Shown here: piece after piece, positions 56,275-64,000 of the stretch
Position numbering within the stretch: the first letter of the stretch is position 1
How the letters are laid out: the number at the start of each line of letters is the position of its first letter
NCBI RefSeq assembly: GCF_023734775.1
Contig: NZ_AP025732.1
Span: 1,612,001-1,676,000, forward strand
Reading direction: 5' to 3'
DNA length: 64,000 nucleotides
Origin: Nostoc cf. commune SO-36
Lineage (GTDB): Bacteria > Cyanobacteriota > Cyanobacteriia > Cyanobacteriales > Nostocaceae
Translations under genes and position numbers: made by a program
Notes under the pieces: model-generated
What the model was told of the DNA's origin: nothing
Seen by the model: only the letters and a program-made list of their open reading frames with translations
The model's database searches: none

Positions 56275-57879
56275 GTGACACAACAAGACCAAAAACCTTC
56301 TCGTTCTTTCGCTAGAATTGCTGGCATTGTTGCCGCAGCCACATTAATTAGTAAAGTCTTCGGTTTAGTGCGGCAGCAAGCGATCGCTGCCGCATTTGGT
56401 GTTGGTGCTGCTGCCACTGCCTATAGTTATGCCTATGTTATCCCTGGCTTTTTATTGATCTTACTCGGTGGCGTAAATGGGCCATTACACAGTGCGATCA
56501 TTAGCGTTTTAGCCAAGCGGCGGCGAGAAGAAGCGGCTCCCTTAGTGGAAACCGTGACAACGCTGGTAGCTGGATTGCTATTAGTGGTGACATTTGCTCA
56601 GGTTTTCTTTGCGGATGCGATCGTTGATTTAGTCGGTCATGGTTTGGAAGAGACAACCAGAGCGATCGCCATTCAACAACTCCGCATTATGGCACCGATG
56701 GCTTTATTTGCCGGTTTAATTGGCATTGGCTTCGGTACTCTTAATGCAGCCAATCAATATTGGTTACTCTCCATTAGTCCTTTATTATCCAGCATTACCG
56801 TTGTCGCCGGTCTTGGGATCTTGGCTATGCAACTGGGGAAGGACATTATCAAGCCAGAATACGCTTTAATCGGTGGTATGGTATTAGCCTGGGGAACCTT
56901 GGCAGGAGCAATTCTTCAATGGCTAGTGCAGCTAATTGTTCAGTGGCGGTTAGGATTGGGCACATTACGTCTGCGGTTTGATTTTAAATCCCCAGCCGTT
57001 CAAGAAGTAATTAAAATCATGACTCCGGCAACAATTTCCTCTGGAATGATGCCAATTAATGTTGCCACTGACCTTTATTTTGCTAGTCCAATCGCTGGTG
57101 CTGCGGCAGGTTTTAACTATGCAAATTTATTAGTCCAAACTCCCTTGGGGATTATTTCTAATATTATTTTACTGCCCCTTTTACCGATATTTGCCAAACT
57201 TGCCGGCCCCGAAAATTGGCCAGATTTAAAATTACGCATTCGCCAAGGGCTTTTACTCACTGCCTCCACGATGCTACCGTTAGGGGCGCTGATGGTAGCA
57301 CTATCTGTACCAATTGTGCAGGTGGTATATGAGCGCGGTGCTTTCAAACCACAAGCCACACAGCTAGTTTCATCATTGTTAGTAGCTTATGGAATTGGGA
57401 TGTTTGTTTATTTGGGGCGTGATGTTTTGGTGCGGGTTTTCTATGCTTTAGGGGATGGACAGACACCTTTTCGCATCAGTATTTTTAACATCTTGCTCAA
57501 CATCGTATTAGATTGGTTTTTCGTGAAACCTTTTGGCGCTCCCGGTTTGGTGTTGGCAACAGTGGGTGTAAATTGTAGCTCAATGTTAATGCTGTTATGG
57601 TTACTCGATCGCAAACTCAATGGTTTACCTTGGCGTGAGTGGAGTTTGCCGATTTTGGGTTTGACTGCTGGTAGTGTGGTAGCTGGGGTTGCCAGCTATG
57701 GAACTTTGGTTGCTTCTCAACAATTCTTAGGTAAAACGGGTTTACTGGTTCTGCTGTTACAATTGTGTATATCCGGCTTCGTGGGAATTGCGGTGTTTGC
57801 TGCGATCGCTTCATGGCTGAAAATACCAGAGGTGAATATTTTTGTCTCTCGTTTACGTCAGCGCTTTTTGAAGAAATAA
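56275..57879 (+). CDS. murJ: Lipid II flippase MurJ (MviN family)
   Basis: A 534-residue membrane protein with about 14 helices of the MOP superfamily. It starts with GTG at 56275 (TQQDQKPSRSFARIAGIVAA), and the family words ISKVFGLVRQQAIAAAFGVG, LGTLNAANQYW and FYALGDGQTPFRISI are present. It flips lipid II across the plasma membrane for peptidoglycan synthesis. Arg residues in the N-terminal helices (RQQ, RREE) fit the family. It is intact and essential in most bacteria. It follows the relic of a histidine kinase, so its promoter may lie in that region. Confidence 0.93.
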   Translation: MTQQDQKPSRSFARIAGIVAAATLISKVFGLVRQQAIAAAFGVGAAATAYSYAYVIPGFLLILLGGVNGPLHSAIISVLAKRRREEAAPLVETVTTLVAGLLLVVTFAQVFFADAIVDLVGHGLEETTRAIAIQQLRIMAPMALFAGLIGIGFGTLNAANQYWLLSISPLLSSITVVAGLGILAMQLGKDIIKPEYALIGGMVLAWGTLAGAILQWLVQLIVQWRLGLGTLRLRFDFKSPAVQEVIKIMTPATISSGMMPINVATDLYFASPIAGAAAGFNYANLLVQTPLGIISNIILLPLLPIFAKLAGPENWPDLKLRIRQGLLLTASTMLPLGALMVALSVPIVQVVYERGAFKPQATQLVSSLLVAYGIGMFVYLGRDVLVRVFYALGDGQTPFRISIFNILLNIVLDWFFVKPFGAPGLVLATVGVNCSSMLMLLWLLDRKLNGLPWREWSLPILGLTAGSVVAGVASYGTLVASQQFLGKTGLLVLLLQLCISGFVGIAVFAAIASWLKIPEVNIFVSRLRQRFLKK

Positions 57880-58013
57880 ATTGTACACCCAGGTGGGTGA
57901 GAAATAATTCAGCCACTTGGGTGAGCCAAGTGTGCGAGGTTACATTTTGTAAAAAAAGAGATTCTAGTACTAGAGAACATTGATTTTACTTAACTCTAGT
58001 GAGAACGAATCCT

Positions 58014-58526
58014 ATGAAACTTACAAAATTAGCTGCCTCTGCACTTGCTGTTGCTTCCATTGTCTTCTCAGCCGGCATTGCATCTGCTCAAACAGCAGGT
58101 ACTAACGGTAACTACATCGGTGCTGGTATTGCGGTTGGTGCAACCAGTGGCGGACAAGGAAACGATGAAGCACAACTTGGTGGTAATATCCAAGGACGTT
58201 ACGCCGTTCCGACAACACCTCTTTCACTGCGGGGTTCTGTGCTTTATGGTGGTGATGCTGCTGCAATTATGCCTATAGTTACTTACGATGCACCCATCGC
58301 CAGAAATACTAATGTTTACTTCGGTGGTGGTTATTCCTTTGTAACTGACGAAGGTCAAAAAACTCCATTAGGCAATCAGAATGCACCTGTACTCACCCTT
58401 GGCATTGAATCAGAAGTTAGCAACAATGTCATTGCCTACGGCGATACCAAATGGGGCATCGATGCCTACAGAAATAGTGATGCTGACGCTGTAAGCTTCC
58501 AAGCAGGAGTAGGCTATCGCTTCTAG
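58014..58526 (+). CDS. Small outer-membrane beta-barrel protein
   Basis: A 170-residue protein. It starts at ATG 58014 (an in-frame GTG at 57999 would add five residues). The signal peptide is MKLTKLAASALAVASIVFSA, with cleavage at ASAQ. The mature part shows alternating strands (NYIGAGIAVGATSGG, LSLRGSVLYGG, VYFGGGYSFV, VIAYGDTKWGI) and ends in aromatic AGVGYRF, the usual C-terminal signal for outer-membrane insertion. It looks like an OmpA/OprF-type 8-strand barrel. Function is unknown. The ISAzo13 element lies 26 bp after its stop codon. Confidence 0.88.
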   Translation: MKLTKLAASALAVASIVFSAGIASAQTAGTNGNYIGAGIAVGATSGGQGNDEAQLGGNIQGRYAVPTTPLSLRGSVLYGGDAAAIMPIVTYDAPIARNTNVYFGGGYSFVTDEGQKTPLGNQNAPVLTLGIESEVSNNVIAYGDTKWGIDAYRNSDADAVSFQAGVGYRF

Positions 58527-58552
58527 TGATTACAAGCTAGAAAACGGCTTAA

Positions 58553-59865
58553 GAGAACTCCACAGAATAATTGATCCTATGATAAGAGAAAGATAAATTC
58601 AGTGTGCAGTCTAGCTCATGTATCCAAAATCTATCATTCAACTCACCGCGCACCTAAAATCTCTGTACATCAAAACAGCGAAAAAACTCAAGGGAAGTGA
58701 CCGAAGACAATTCATGGCAGAAGTAGTCAAAGGTTTGGGAATAGGTGGACAAACTGTGGCGGAAAGGGAGTTGGGATGGAATAGGCGCACTATCCGTAAA
58801 GGGATGCAGGAGTTAGAGAGTGGTCAGCCTTTTATTGATGGTTTCAGGCGTAGTGGACGCAAGCGGGCTGAAGCAAAATTATCAAACTTGTTGAGGGATA
58901 TAAAATCGTTAGTAGACCCACAAAGTCAAACTGACCCCAGTTTTAAAAGTATACGTTTGTATACACGCATGACGGCAAGCGAAGTCCGTCGTCAACTAAT
59001 TGAACAATTTGGTTACACAGAGGAAGAACTACCTTCATCAGAAACAATTCGACGAAAATTGAATGATTTAGGCTATACCTTAAAAAGAGTTCTGAAAACC
59101 AAGCCTATCAAGAAAATTCCCGAAACAGAAGCGATTTTTGAACAAGTTGAACAAATTAATAGTGAAGCTGACAATGACCCTCATACTCTGCGAATTTCCA
59201 TTGATGCTAAGGTAGCAGTTAAGATTGGAGAATTTGACCGTGGGGGTAAAAATCGAATGCCAACCATCTCAGTAGACCACGACTTCCCGACGGAGATAAC
59301 TCTGATTCCCTACGGCATTTTTATACCTGAATACAACGAGTTATTTTTATTCTTTGTTTCTTCCAAATTAACCGCTGATTGTATTGTTGATTTGCTTGAA
59401 AGCTGGTGGCAAACTGTCAAACACAGATTTGCTCATATTCAAAAACTGGTGATTAATCAGGATAATGGACCTGAAAATAATTCTCGCCGCACTCAATTTA
59501 TGAAGCGGATTGTAGATTTTGGTACATCATCTCAACTGACGTTACAACTTGCTTATTATCCGCCTTATCATAGCAAATATAACCCGATAGAACGTTGTTT
59601 TGGCTGGTTAGAACAGCATTGGAATGGTAGTTTACTTGACACTGTTGAGACTGTACTGAATTTCGCCCAAACTCTCACATTTAAGGGTAAAAATCCGGTG
59701 GTCACATTGGTAGAAACAGTTTATTCTACAGGAGTTAAACTTACTACCTCCGCTATGGCAGAAATTGAAACACAGATTCACCGCCTCCCCAATCTCAGAA
59801 AATGGTTTGTAGAAATTTTTGCTAAACCCACATAGCTATTGGATCATTTTTTTTGTGGAGTTCTC
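58553..59865 (+). mobile_element. ISAzo13-family insertion sequence
   Basis: A 1313-bp element with imperfect terminal inverted repeats (GAGAACTCCACAGAATAATT at the left; right end reversed GAGAACTCCACAAAAAAAAT) and a TAA duplication on both sides (58550-58552, 59866-59868). It lies between the outer-membrane protein gene and what looks like that gene's terminator hairpin (59918). It holds one intact transposase gene. Confidence 0.9.
58618..59835 (+). CDS. ISAzo13-family transposase
   Basis: An intact 405-residue transposase of the ISAzo13 (Rhodopirellula-type) family. The N-terminal region has an HTH (LGIGGQTVAERELGWNRRTI), and the DDE core shows LRISIDAKVAVKIGEF, LVINQDNGPENNSRR and KYNPIERCFGWLEQHW. 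Full length and clean frame suggest a recent and possibly active copy. The start ATG at 58618 lies 65 bp inside the left end. Confidence 0.93.
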   Translation: MYPKSIIQLTAHLKSLYIKTAKKLKGSDRRQFMAEVVKGLGIGGQTVAERELGWNRRTIRKGMQELESGQPFIDGFRRSGRKRAEAKLSNLLRDIKSLVDPQSQTDPSFKSIRLYTRMTASEVRRQLIEQFGYTEEELPSSETIRRKLNDLGYTLKRVLKTKPIKKIPETEAIFEQVEQINSEADNDPHTLRISIDAKVAVKIGEFDRGGKNRMPTISVDHDFPTEITLIPYGIFIPEYNELFLFFVSSKLTADCIVDLLESWWQTVKHRFAHIQKLVINQDNGPENNSRRTQFMKRIVDFGTSSQLTLQLAYYPPYHSKYNPIERCFGWLEQHWNGSLLDTVETVLNFAQTLTFKGKNPVVTLVETVYSTGVKLTTSAMAEIETQIHRLPNLRKWFVEIFAKPT

Positions 59866-59917
59866 TAATCGGAAGCTAAAGCAATGATGTTTGCCAGCTG
59901 TAATAGTAATTCATTCG

Positions 59918-59958
59918 TCATCTCTGAGTATTCATGCTCAGAGATGAACTCTTTTTTT
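59918..59958 (+). terminator. Rho-independent terminator
   Basis: An 11-bp perfect stem (TCATCTCTGAG and CTCAGAGATGA) with an 8-base loop (TATTCATG), followed by ACTCTTTTTTT. It is oriented for plus-strand transcripts, that is for the outer-membrane protein gene, from which the IS now separates it. Confidence 0.88.
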
Positions 59959-60064
59959 AATCATTTTTATTTATGATTTTGAGAAAAAATTATATTGGTT
60001 AGTATTCAAAGTTTCTCTTAAAGTGAAATGAGCAATTGTGAATACACGTATTAAGAGATTACTT

Positions 60065-60367
60065 ATGGAAAAGATTAATCACATTTCACAAATACTTGGT
60101 GAAACAACTGATGTAGAATCTTGGCTGATTCGAGCGGGACTAAAATTTTCTGATTTAGGTAATGATGCAACAAGTATTGCAATCCGCAAGCAATGGCGAG
60201 AGTACCAAGCCGCAGTTCAAAGGTGCTGTACAACCCTACACCAACCACCCTCATGTGTTCAACTCAGCGGCGACTATGCCAAGCTGAGAATACCTAGTGG
60301 TGCATCAACTTATTCGGAAGTTAAGGCGGTAAACTTTCCCTGGCGCGAGAGTGATTCCATTAGCTAA
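60065..60367 (+). CDS. Hypothetical protein, about 100 residues
   Basis: A 100-residue frame from the ATG at 60065, or 109 from a GTG at 60038. It reads MEKINHISQILGETTDVESW, LIRAGLKFSDLGND and IRKQWREYQAAVQRCCTTLH. The first 60 residues look helical and soluble. No signal or membrane segment. The stop codon is adjacent to the convergent LptD-like gene. I do not recognise the family. It could be a real conserved gene, as it has an AAGAGA-like ribosome site, but evidence is modest. Confidence 0.5.
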   Translation: MEKINHISQILGETTDVESWLIRAGLKFSDLGNDATSIAIRKQWREYQAAVQRCCTTLHQPPSCVQLSGDYAKLRIPSGASTYSEVKAVNFPWRESDSIS

Positions 60368-63265
60368 TTAATAATCCTGTTGCACGCCCCCCACTACTGG
60401 CTTAACTTCCGAAAATGGATCAGTGCCACCGCCCCAGTTAAAATCACTAATTCGGAAGCTTATGCCGCCTAACTCCAACACCGGATTGTAACGCAAGGTG
60501 ATGCCATAGGTGCGACGGCTATATTCCAAAATGTAGTCTGTGCTAGTTTCTGTGCCAGTATCTAAGTTGACAGATGTTTGAAAGCCTAAGCGAAAAGGGC
60601 CGTAGATTTGCTGTGATATTCCCGCAGTCAACACTTTGTTATCAACAAAGCGGTCAAACAAAAAGGGTGATAACCCGCTATTTAAGCCTTGAGAGAAACT
60701 AATATTAAAAGCGGTATAGTCGAAAAAAGGTCGAGAAAAATGACCAACTTGCCCTTGTAAGCCAATTGTACCAGTTAGGGTACTTTGGTTATCACCATTG
60801 GTGTAATAACTGCTAGTGCCTGTGAGGCTAGCGATCGCTTGCAAGTAAGGAACTACAGGGTTAGCCGTGTATCGTAATCCCTCTGTGGCAGTGGCTGGTA
60901 ATGGTTTTCCCTGCCATAGCAACACCCCAGTACTGAGGATAGCGCTACTTTGTAAACGCCCTAGTGAGATGCGATCGTTTTCCCGCAATGGTTCTAATAA
61001 GTCTTGGCGATCGGTGTTGGCATTGATATATCGAGCGCTTGCCTGATAAGTGAGGTTGATGCCACTCCTGCCTAAAGGAATTACAGGAGAGGTAATAATG
61101 CCGCCAAGACTGCTTTGGACAGTTTGAAAGCCGAGAGTACCGTTATAAAAACGCTCGCGGTAGCCATACTCCAGATTCAATATGTGGGGAAGGGAATCGC
61201 CTAATATCTGGCGCAATCCTAACCTGGCCCGCAAATTATCTTCCACTTTGTCCAAGTTAAAACTAGTTAACTCCCCACTCCCCTCAAGTACTGCTCGTGG
61301 ACTCAAAACAGAATTTATTTTTGTCTTGACAGCAAACAGTTCGGCTAAGTCACCCGTACCTTCTTGCACAGCTCTTTGTACTAGCAACTGGGGCGTAATC
61401 GTCCAGCGTGTCTGCTCTGTATCGATCACTGGAAAGCCACGCTCAATATACAAACCACCCCGATCTTCTCCATCATAGCCGGGGGAGACTATTGCAGGTG
61501 TAACATCCCGCTCTCGACGGTCAATAGTCTGCTCATTCACCGGAATTGGTAAGGAAATTCTTTGATCCAATACCAAACGCTGCTTCTGTGTCCTAATGCG
61601 GTCTACCAAGGGTGATTCTCGCGTCAGAGTTACTGTATCTGCACGCAACTCTAGTTCTGGGGGCGAAAAAGGATCATTGGTGATGCGAACATTCCTTGCT
61701 TGCCAGCCTTGTGGATAGAAGTCAACGTTTTCAGCTTCAAACCTGAGTCGATTGACTACACCCCCTGTTTTCGGTGGCGCGATGTTGCTTGCATCTGACT
61801 GACCACCAAGTGCAAAATCAATTCCTCCAGGGCTACTGACACCAGAAAGGGGCTGATTGGCTCTAATGCGATCGCTTGGTGGACGTCTTGGAACTCCACC
61901 AGCAGTTACATCAGTCTGTGAGAAAGCAAAATCTGTTTGTGTTGAAGGGACGTAAATTTCTCCTCTACCATTTTCCAGTTCCCCACTATCTTGAACAAAG
62001 TTATAGGTAAAGCGTTGTCCACGCAGTATCTGATCGCCCCGTGTTAAAGTGACGTTGCCTTCCCCCGCAGCAATCAAGTTGTCCAAATTGACTTGCAGGC
62101 GATCGGCATCCACCACCGCCCCATCAAATCGCACAATTACATTACCTACAGCTGTAATAATTCGCTGTTGCTCGTCATACTCTTGGCGATCGGAAGTTAC
62201 TTCTACAATTCTTGGTCTAGCTGGCGCAGTTGTACCAGGTTGACTTTGTGGCTGATTAGTGGTGTTAGCCTCTGGTGTAGGCGTTGGTACTTGGCTTTGT
62301 TGTTGGACTTGGGACTTAAATTCTACAGTAATGGGCGTTGAGAGTTGGTTTGTGGGATTACGAGACTTGAATGTTATAAAATTTTGTACTGATTGAGAAT
62401 TAGGTGTTAGATCAGCAGATACAGAGATATTTTTTTCTTGTGCAGACTGTTGTGCAACAACATCACGTTGCTGTTTTTGTTGGGTTAACTTCTCAGCTAA
62501 AATTTCCCCCCTAGACTCGACTAACTTATCGCGGTTTGTAACACTTGGGACAATTTGAAGAGGAAGCGGAGATTTGGCAACAAGGGGATTTGGGGAAACT
62601 CTATAGCTAAAGCTAGCATCCAAAAGGGTTTGTTTTTCTGCATTACTAGAGTTTGGATCTAGCGTAGACGCAAAGCGGCTTGTCGTTAGACCTCGCTGAC
62701 CGAGTTTTTGAGCAGGTTCACTTTTTGCGTCTAGGTCGGAAACCTCTGCTGCAACTTTTATTGGCAATGCAGTAGCTTCCCTTTGAGCCTTGCGTTTACG
62801 CAACGCCGACATTAAGAGAATTTCCGAGCGCTGTACACCGACGCTCGAACTTGTCTTTGTGTCTTTTTTATCTTGGCGATTAGAGGTTGTAACCTCCTGC
62901 GTAGGATAACCAACGACTAGCGACTGCCCCAAAAGCGCAGCACTTCCAGAATTAGCGAGTGGGGAAGTTTCTGGTGAATGAGGTACAGAGGAAGTTTCGG
63001 CTACTACCAAGTCATCCTGAGTTGAGTTGAGAGGAGTTGGTAATTGCGGATCACTCTTGATGTTACCTGCAATTGGCAACTGAGCCAAAACCTTGGGCTG
63101 CTTGGATTTGTCTGTCTTTTCATGTATTCCAGTATCTACACCTGAAAGAAAATTAGTATGACTAGCAGATGAGGCGGGATTTACAGTTTGTAAAGATTCG
63201 ACGATAGGAGGCGAATCGGGTGGCAGAACTGGATGAAGCATATTTGAGCAAAATCGGGCTAACAA
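60368..63265 (-). CDS. LptD-like outer-membrane protein (DUF3769)
   Basis: A 965-residue protein. The N-terminal ~330 residues are Ser/Gln/Pro-rich and probably disordered. An OstA/LptA-like domain follows (about 345-450; VTSDRQEYDEQQRIITAVGN, then FDGAVVDADRLQVNL, LRGQRFTYNFVQDSGELENG). A C-terminal region of about 500 residues of amphipathic beta strands (about 450-965) closes it, ending in TDPFSEVKPVVGG. This is the DUF3769 family, the cyanobacterial counterpart of LptD that delivers lipopolysaccharide to the outer leaflet. The start may be the Met at 63241 rather than 63265. It is intact. Confidence 0.88.
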   Translation of the reverse strand: MLARFCSNMLHPVLPPDSPPIVESLQTVNPASSASHTNFLSGVDTGIHEKTDKSKQPKVLAQLPIAGNIKSDPQLPTPLNSTQDDLVVAETSSVPHSPETSPLANSGSAALLGQSLVVGYPTQEVTTSNRQDKKDTKTSSSVGVQRSEILLMSALRKRKAQREATALPIKVAAEVSDLDAKSEPAQKLGQRGLTTSRFASTLDPNSSNAEKQTLLDASFSYRVSPNPLVAKSPLPLQIVPSVTNRDKLVESRGEILAEKLTQQKQQRDVVAQQSAQEKNISVSADLTPNSQSVQNFITFKSRNPTNQLSTPITVEFKSQVQQQSQVPTPTPEANTTNQPQSQPGTTAPARPRIVEVTSDRQEYDEQQRIITAVGNVIVRFDGAVVDADRLQVNLDNLIAAGEGNVTLTRGDQILRGQRFTYNFVQDSGELENGRGEIYVPSTQTDFAFSQTDVTAGGVPRRPPSDRIRANQPLSGVSSPGGIDFALGGQSDASNIAPPKTGGVVNRLRFEAENVDFYPQGWQARNVRITNDPFSPPELELRADTVTLTRESPLVDRIRTQKQRLVLDQRISLPIPVNEQTIDRRERDVTPAIVSPGYDGEDRGGLYIERGFPVIDTEQTRWTITPQLLVQRAVQEGTGDLAELFAVKTKINSVLSPRAVLEGSGELTSFNLDKVEDNLRARLGLRQILGDSLPHILNLEYGYRERFYNGTLGFQTVQSSLGGIITSPVIPLGRSGINLTYQASARYINANTDRQDLLEPLRENDRISLGRLQSSAILSTGVLLWQGKPLPATATEGLRYTANPVVPYLQAIASLTGTSSYYTNGDNQSTLTGTIGLQGQVGHFSRPFFDYTAFNISFSQGLNSGLSPFLFDRFVDNKVLTAGISQQIYGPFRLGFQTSVNLDTGTETSTDYILEYSRRTYGITLRYNPVLELGGISFRISDFNWGGGTDPFSEVKPVVGGVQQDY

Positions 63266-63337
63266 ACAGCCAAATGACGAAGGGAAGGATAAACATACAT
63301 TCTGCCTTCCGACTGTTGCCTTCTGCTACCTGGAGGA

Positions 63338-63370
63338 AGAAACTTACTAACTTTCGCTTAGTAAGTTTCT
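63338..63370. terminator. Hairpin between psbI and the LptD-like gene
   Basis: AGAAACTTACTAA and TTAGTAAGTTTCT form a 13-bp perfect stem around a 7-base loop. On the minus strand it follows the psbI stop and is trailed by TTCC, so it can end psbI transcripts. There is no long T-run. Confidence 0.7.
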
Positions 63371-63422
63371 ATGGCGTTTAGTATTTTCCGCCTTCCAAAG
63401 TCGCGGATGATTTATCGGCCTT

Positions 63423-63539
63423 TTACTCTAAGTCCCGGCGACCGGGGTTACGAGCGGGATCGTTCGACAAAAATCCGAAGATGAAGATAGCTACAAAGAA
63501 GGCAACAACAATATAAACAGCGATTTTTAAAGTCAGCAT
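63423..63539 (-). CDS. psbI: Photosystem II reaction centre protein I
   Basis: A 38-residue membrane protein, [20 protein letters not shown] then [18 protein letters not shown]. This is almost the canonical PsbI sequence. The ATG at 63539 has a GGAG site 8-9 bp upstream. It is a single-helix subunit of the photosystem II core, near D1 and the CP43 side, with roles in early assembly. No other psb gene is within the window, as is usual for psbI in cyanobacteria. Confidence 0.97.
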   Translation of the reverse strand: MLTLKIAVYIVVAFFVAIFIFGFLSNDPARNPGRRDLE

Positions 63540-64000
63540 AGAAATATCTCCAACTGGGTAAAACAAAAAGAGCTTTTCTTTCAGGATCTGCTATGCAGAA
63601 AAGATAGCTACTTTATATTACCCAAATCTCGTCCCTTTTTAGAGGACTCTGGGGATTTGGGAGTGGGGACTTGAGATTAGGTACTAGCAGTGTCTACCTT
63701 ACGGTTATTGAAAATGGTGCAAGATGTCAGCTGTCTGACTTTCAGATGACCCCAAGAAATAAGCTGTTAAGCAAATAAGATTGCACATTGAGATCGCAGG
63801 GGGGCAGGGAGCAAGGGAGAAGGTTTGCAGCCTTAATTAGCATGAAAATTGTGCAATTTAAATGACGATTAGCTTAACTCAGAGATTGTTTACTCTTATG
63901 ACGTTCACTGACGGCAAAAGTTTCTTAAAAAAAGCCTAGAGGTTAGAGGGTATCGGTTACAGGAAATAATTTTCCTTGTCCCCAATCCCCAGCGACGCAC
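63540..64000. other. Region upstream of psbI, no further gene
   Basis: Contains the psbI promoter region (not resolvable by eye) and about 400 bp of non-coding sequence up to the window end. No RNA or ORF with support. Confidence 0.5.

Noticed and set aside
1..64000. tRNA, rRNA or riboswitch genes
   Set aside because: I found no T-loop signature (GGTTCGAATCC-like), rRNA stretch or known riboswitch core. Only the SRP RNA was recognised.

Overview
The window looks like chromosome from a filamentous heterocystous cyanobacterium of the Nostoc/Anabaena group. Evidence read from the sequence: a psbI gene for photosystem II, dense GCGATCGC (HIP1) palindromes, heptameric STRR-type tandem repeats, a CYP110-type cytochrome P450, a CyaB-type GAF-GAF-PAS adenylyl cyclase, a DUF3769/LptD-like outer-membrane protein, CcdA/Ccs1 cytochrome c maturation genes, a PEP-CTERM protein and several giant multi-sensor kinases. 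The species cannot be named from this alone.

Layout. 0-5.8 kb: efflux adaptor (HlyD), an SDR remnant, a PEP-CTERM protein, a truncated HlyD remnant, two small double-glycine leader peptides and a long AT-rich repeat field. 5.8-9.6 kb: housekeeping enzymes (beta-hydroxyacid dehydrogenase, MidA-type methyltransferase), a 31-residue membrane peptide, a DUF433/DUF5615 toxin-antitoxin-like pair and a VOC protein. 10-19 kb: a defence-like island with an intact 1160-residue Eco57I-type adenine methyltransferase and a frameshifted PLD-SNF2 helicase, separated by 62-bp tandem repeats and broken Uma2 and DUF4351 genes. 19-23.4 kb: two sensor histidine kinases, one with frameshifts. 24-32 kb: SagB-like oxidoreductase (frameshifted), alpha/beta hydrolase, a Ser/Thr kinase with many frameshifts, an NdhK fragment, P450, YciI, the SRP RNA, a phasin-like protein, a zinc-cluster protein and QueF. 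33-35 kb: Ccs1 and CcdA. 35-46 kb: a trifunctional Ser/Thr kinase/ATPase/histidine kinase, a 21-bp repeat array, CyaB cyclase and a rhodanese. 46-50 kb: an IS605-type tnpB broken by one IS630 element, with a second IS630 element placed just upstream. 50-64 kb: glycosyltransferase, DUF547, aldo/keto reductase, a MacA/MacB-like exporter, MurJ, an outer-membrane protein with an ISAzo13 insertion behind it, the LptD-like barrel protein and psbI.

Functional themes are envelope biogenesis and export (HlyD/MacB, MurJ, LptD-like, beta-barrel), signalling (five kinase/cyclase proteins with GAF and PAS domains), thylakoid biogenesis (Ccs1, CcdA, psbI) and defence plus mobile DNA. A striking property is the number of genes broken only by one-base indels, concentrated between about 14.6 and 28 kb, while the long genes elsewhere are clean. 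That is either genuine early gene decay or locally poor base calling.

The best candidates for something under-described are the methyltransferase/PLD-helicase pair with its repeated TTACCATGCTTT elements, the two double-glycine peptides next to a 190-bp repeat field, and the 31-residue membrane peptide.
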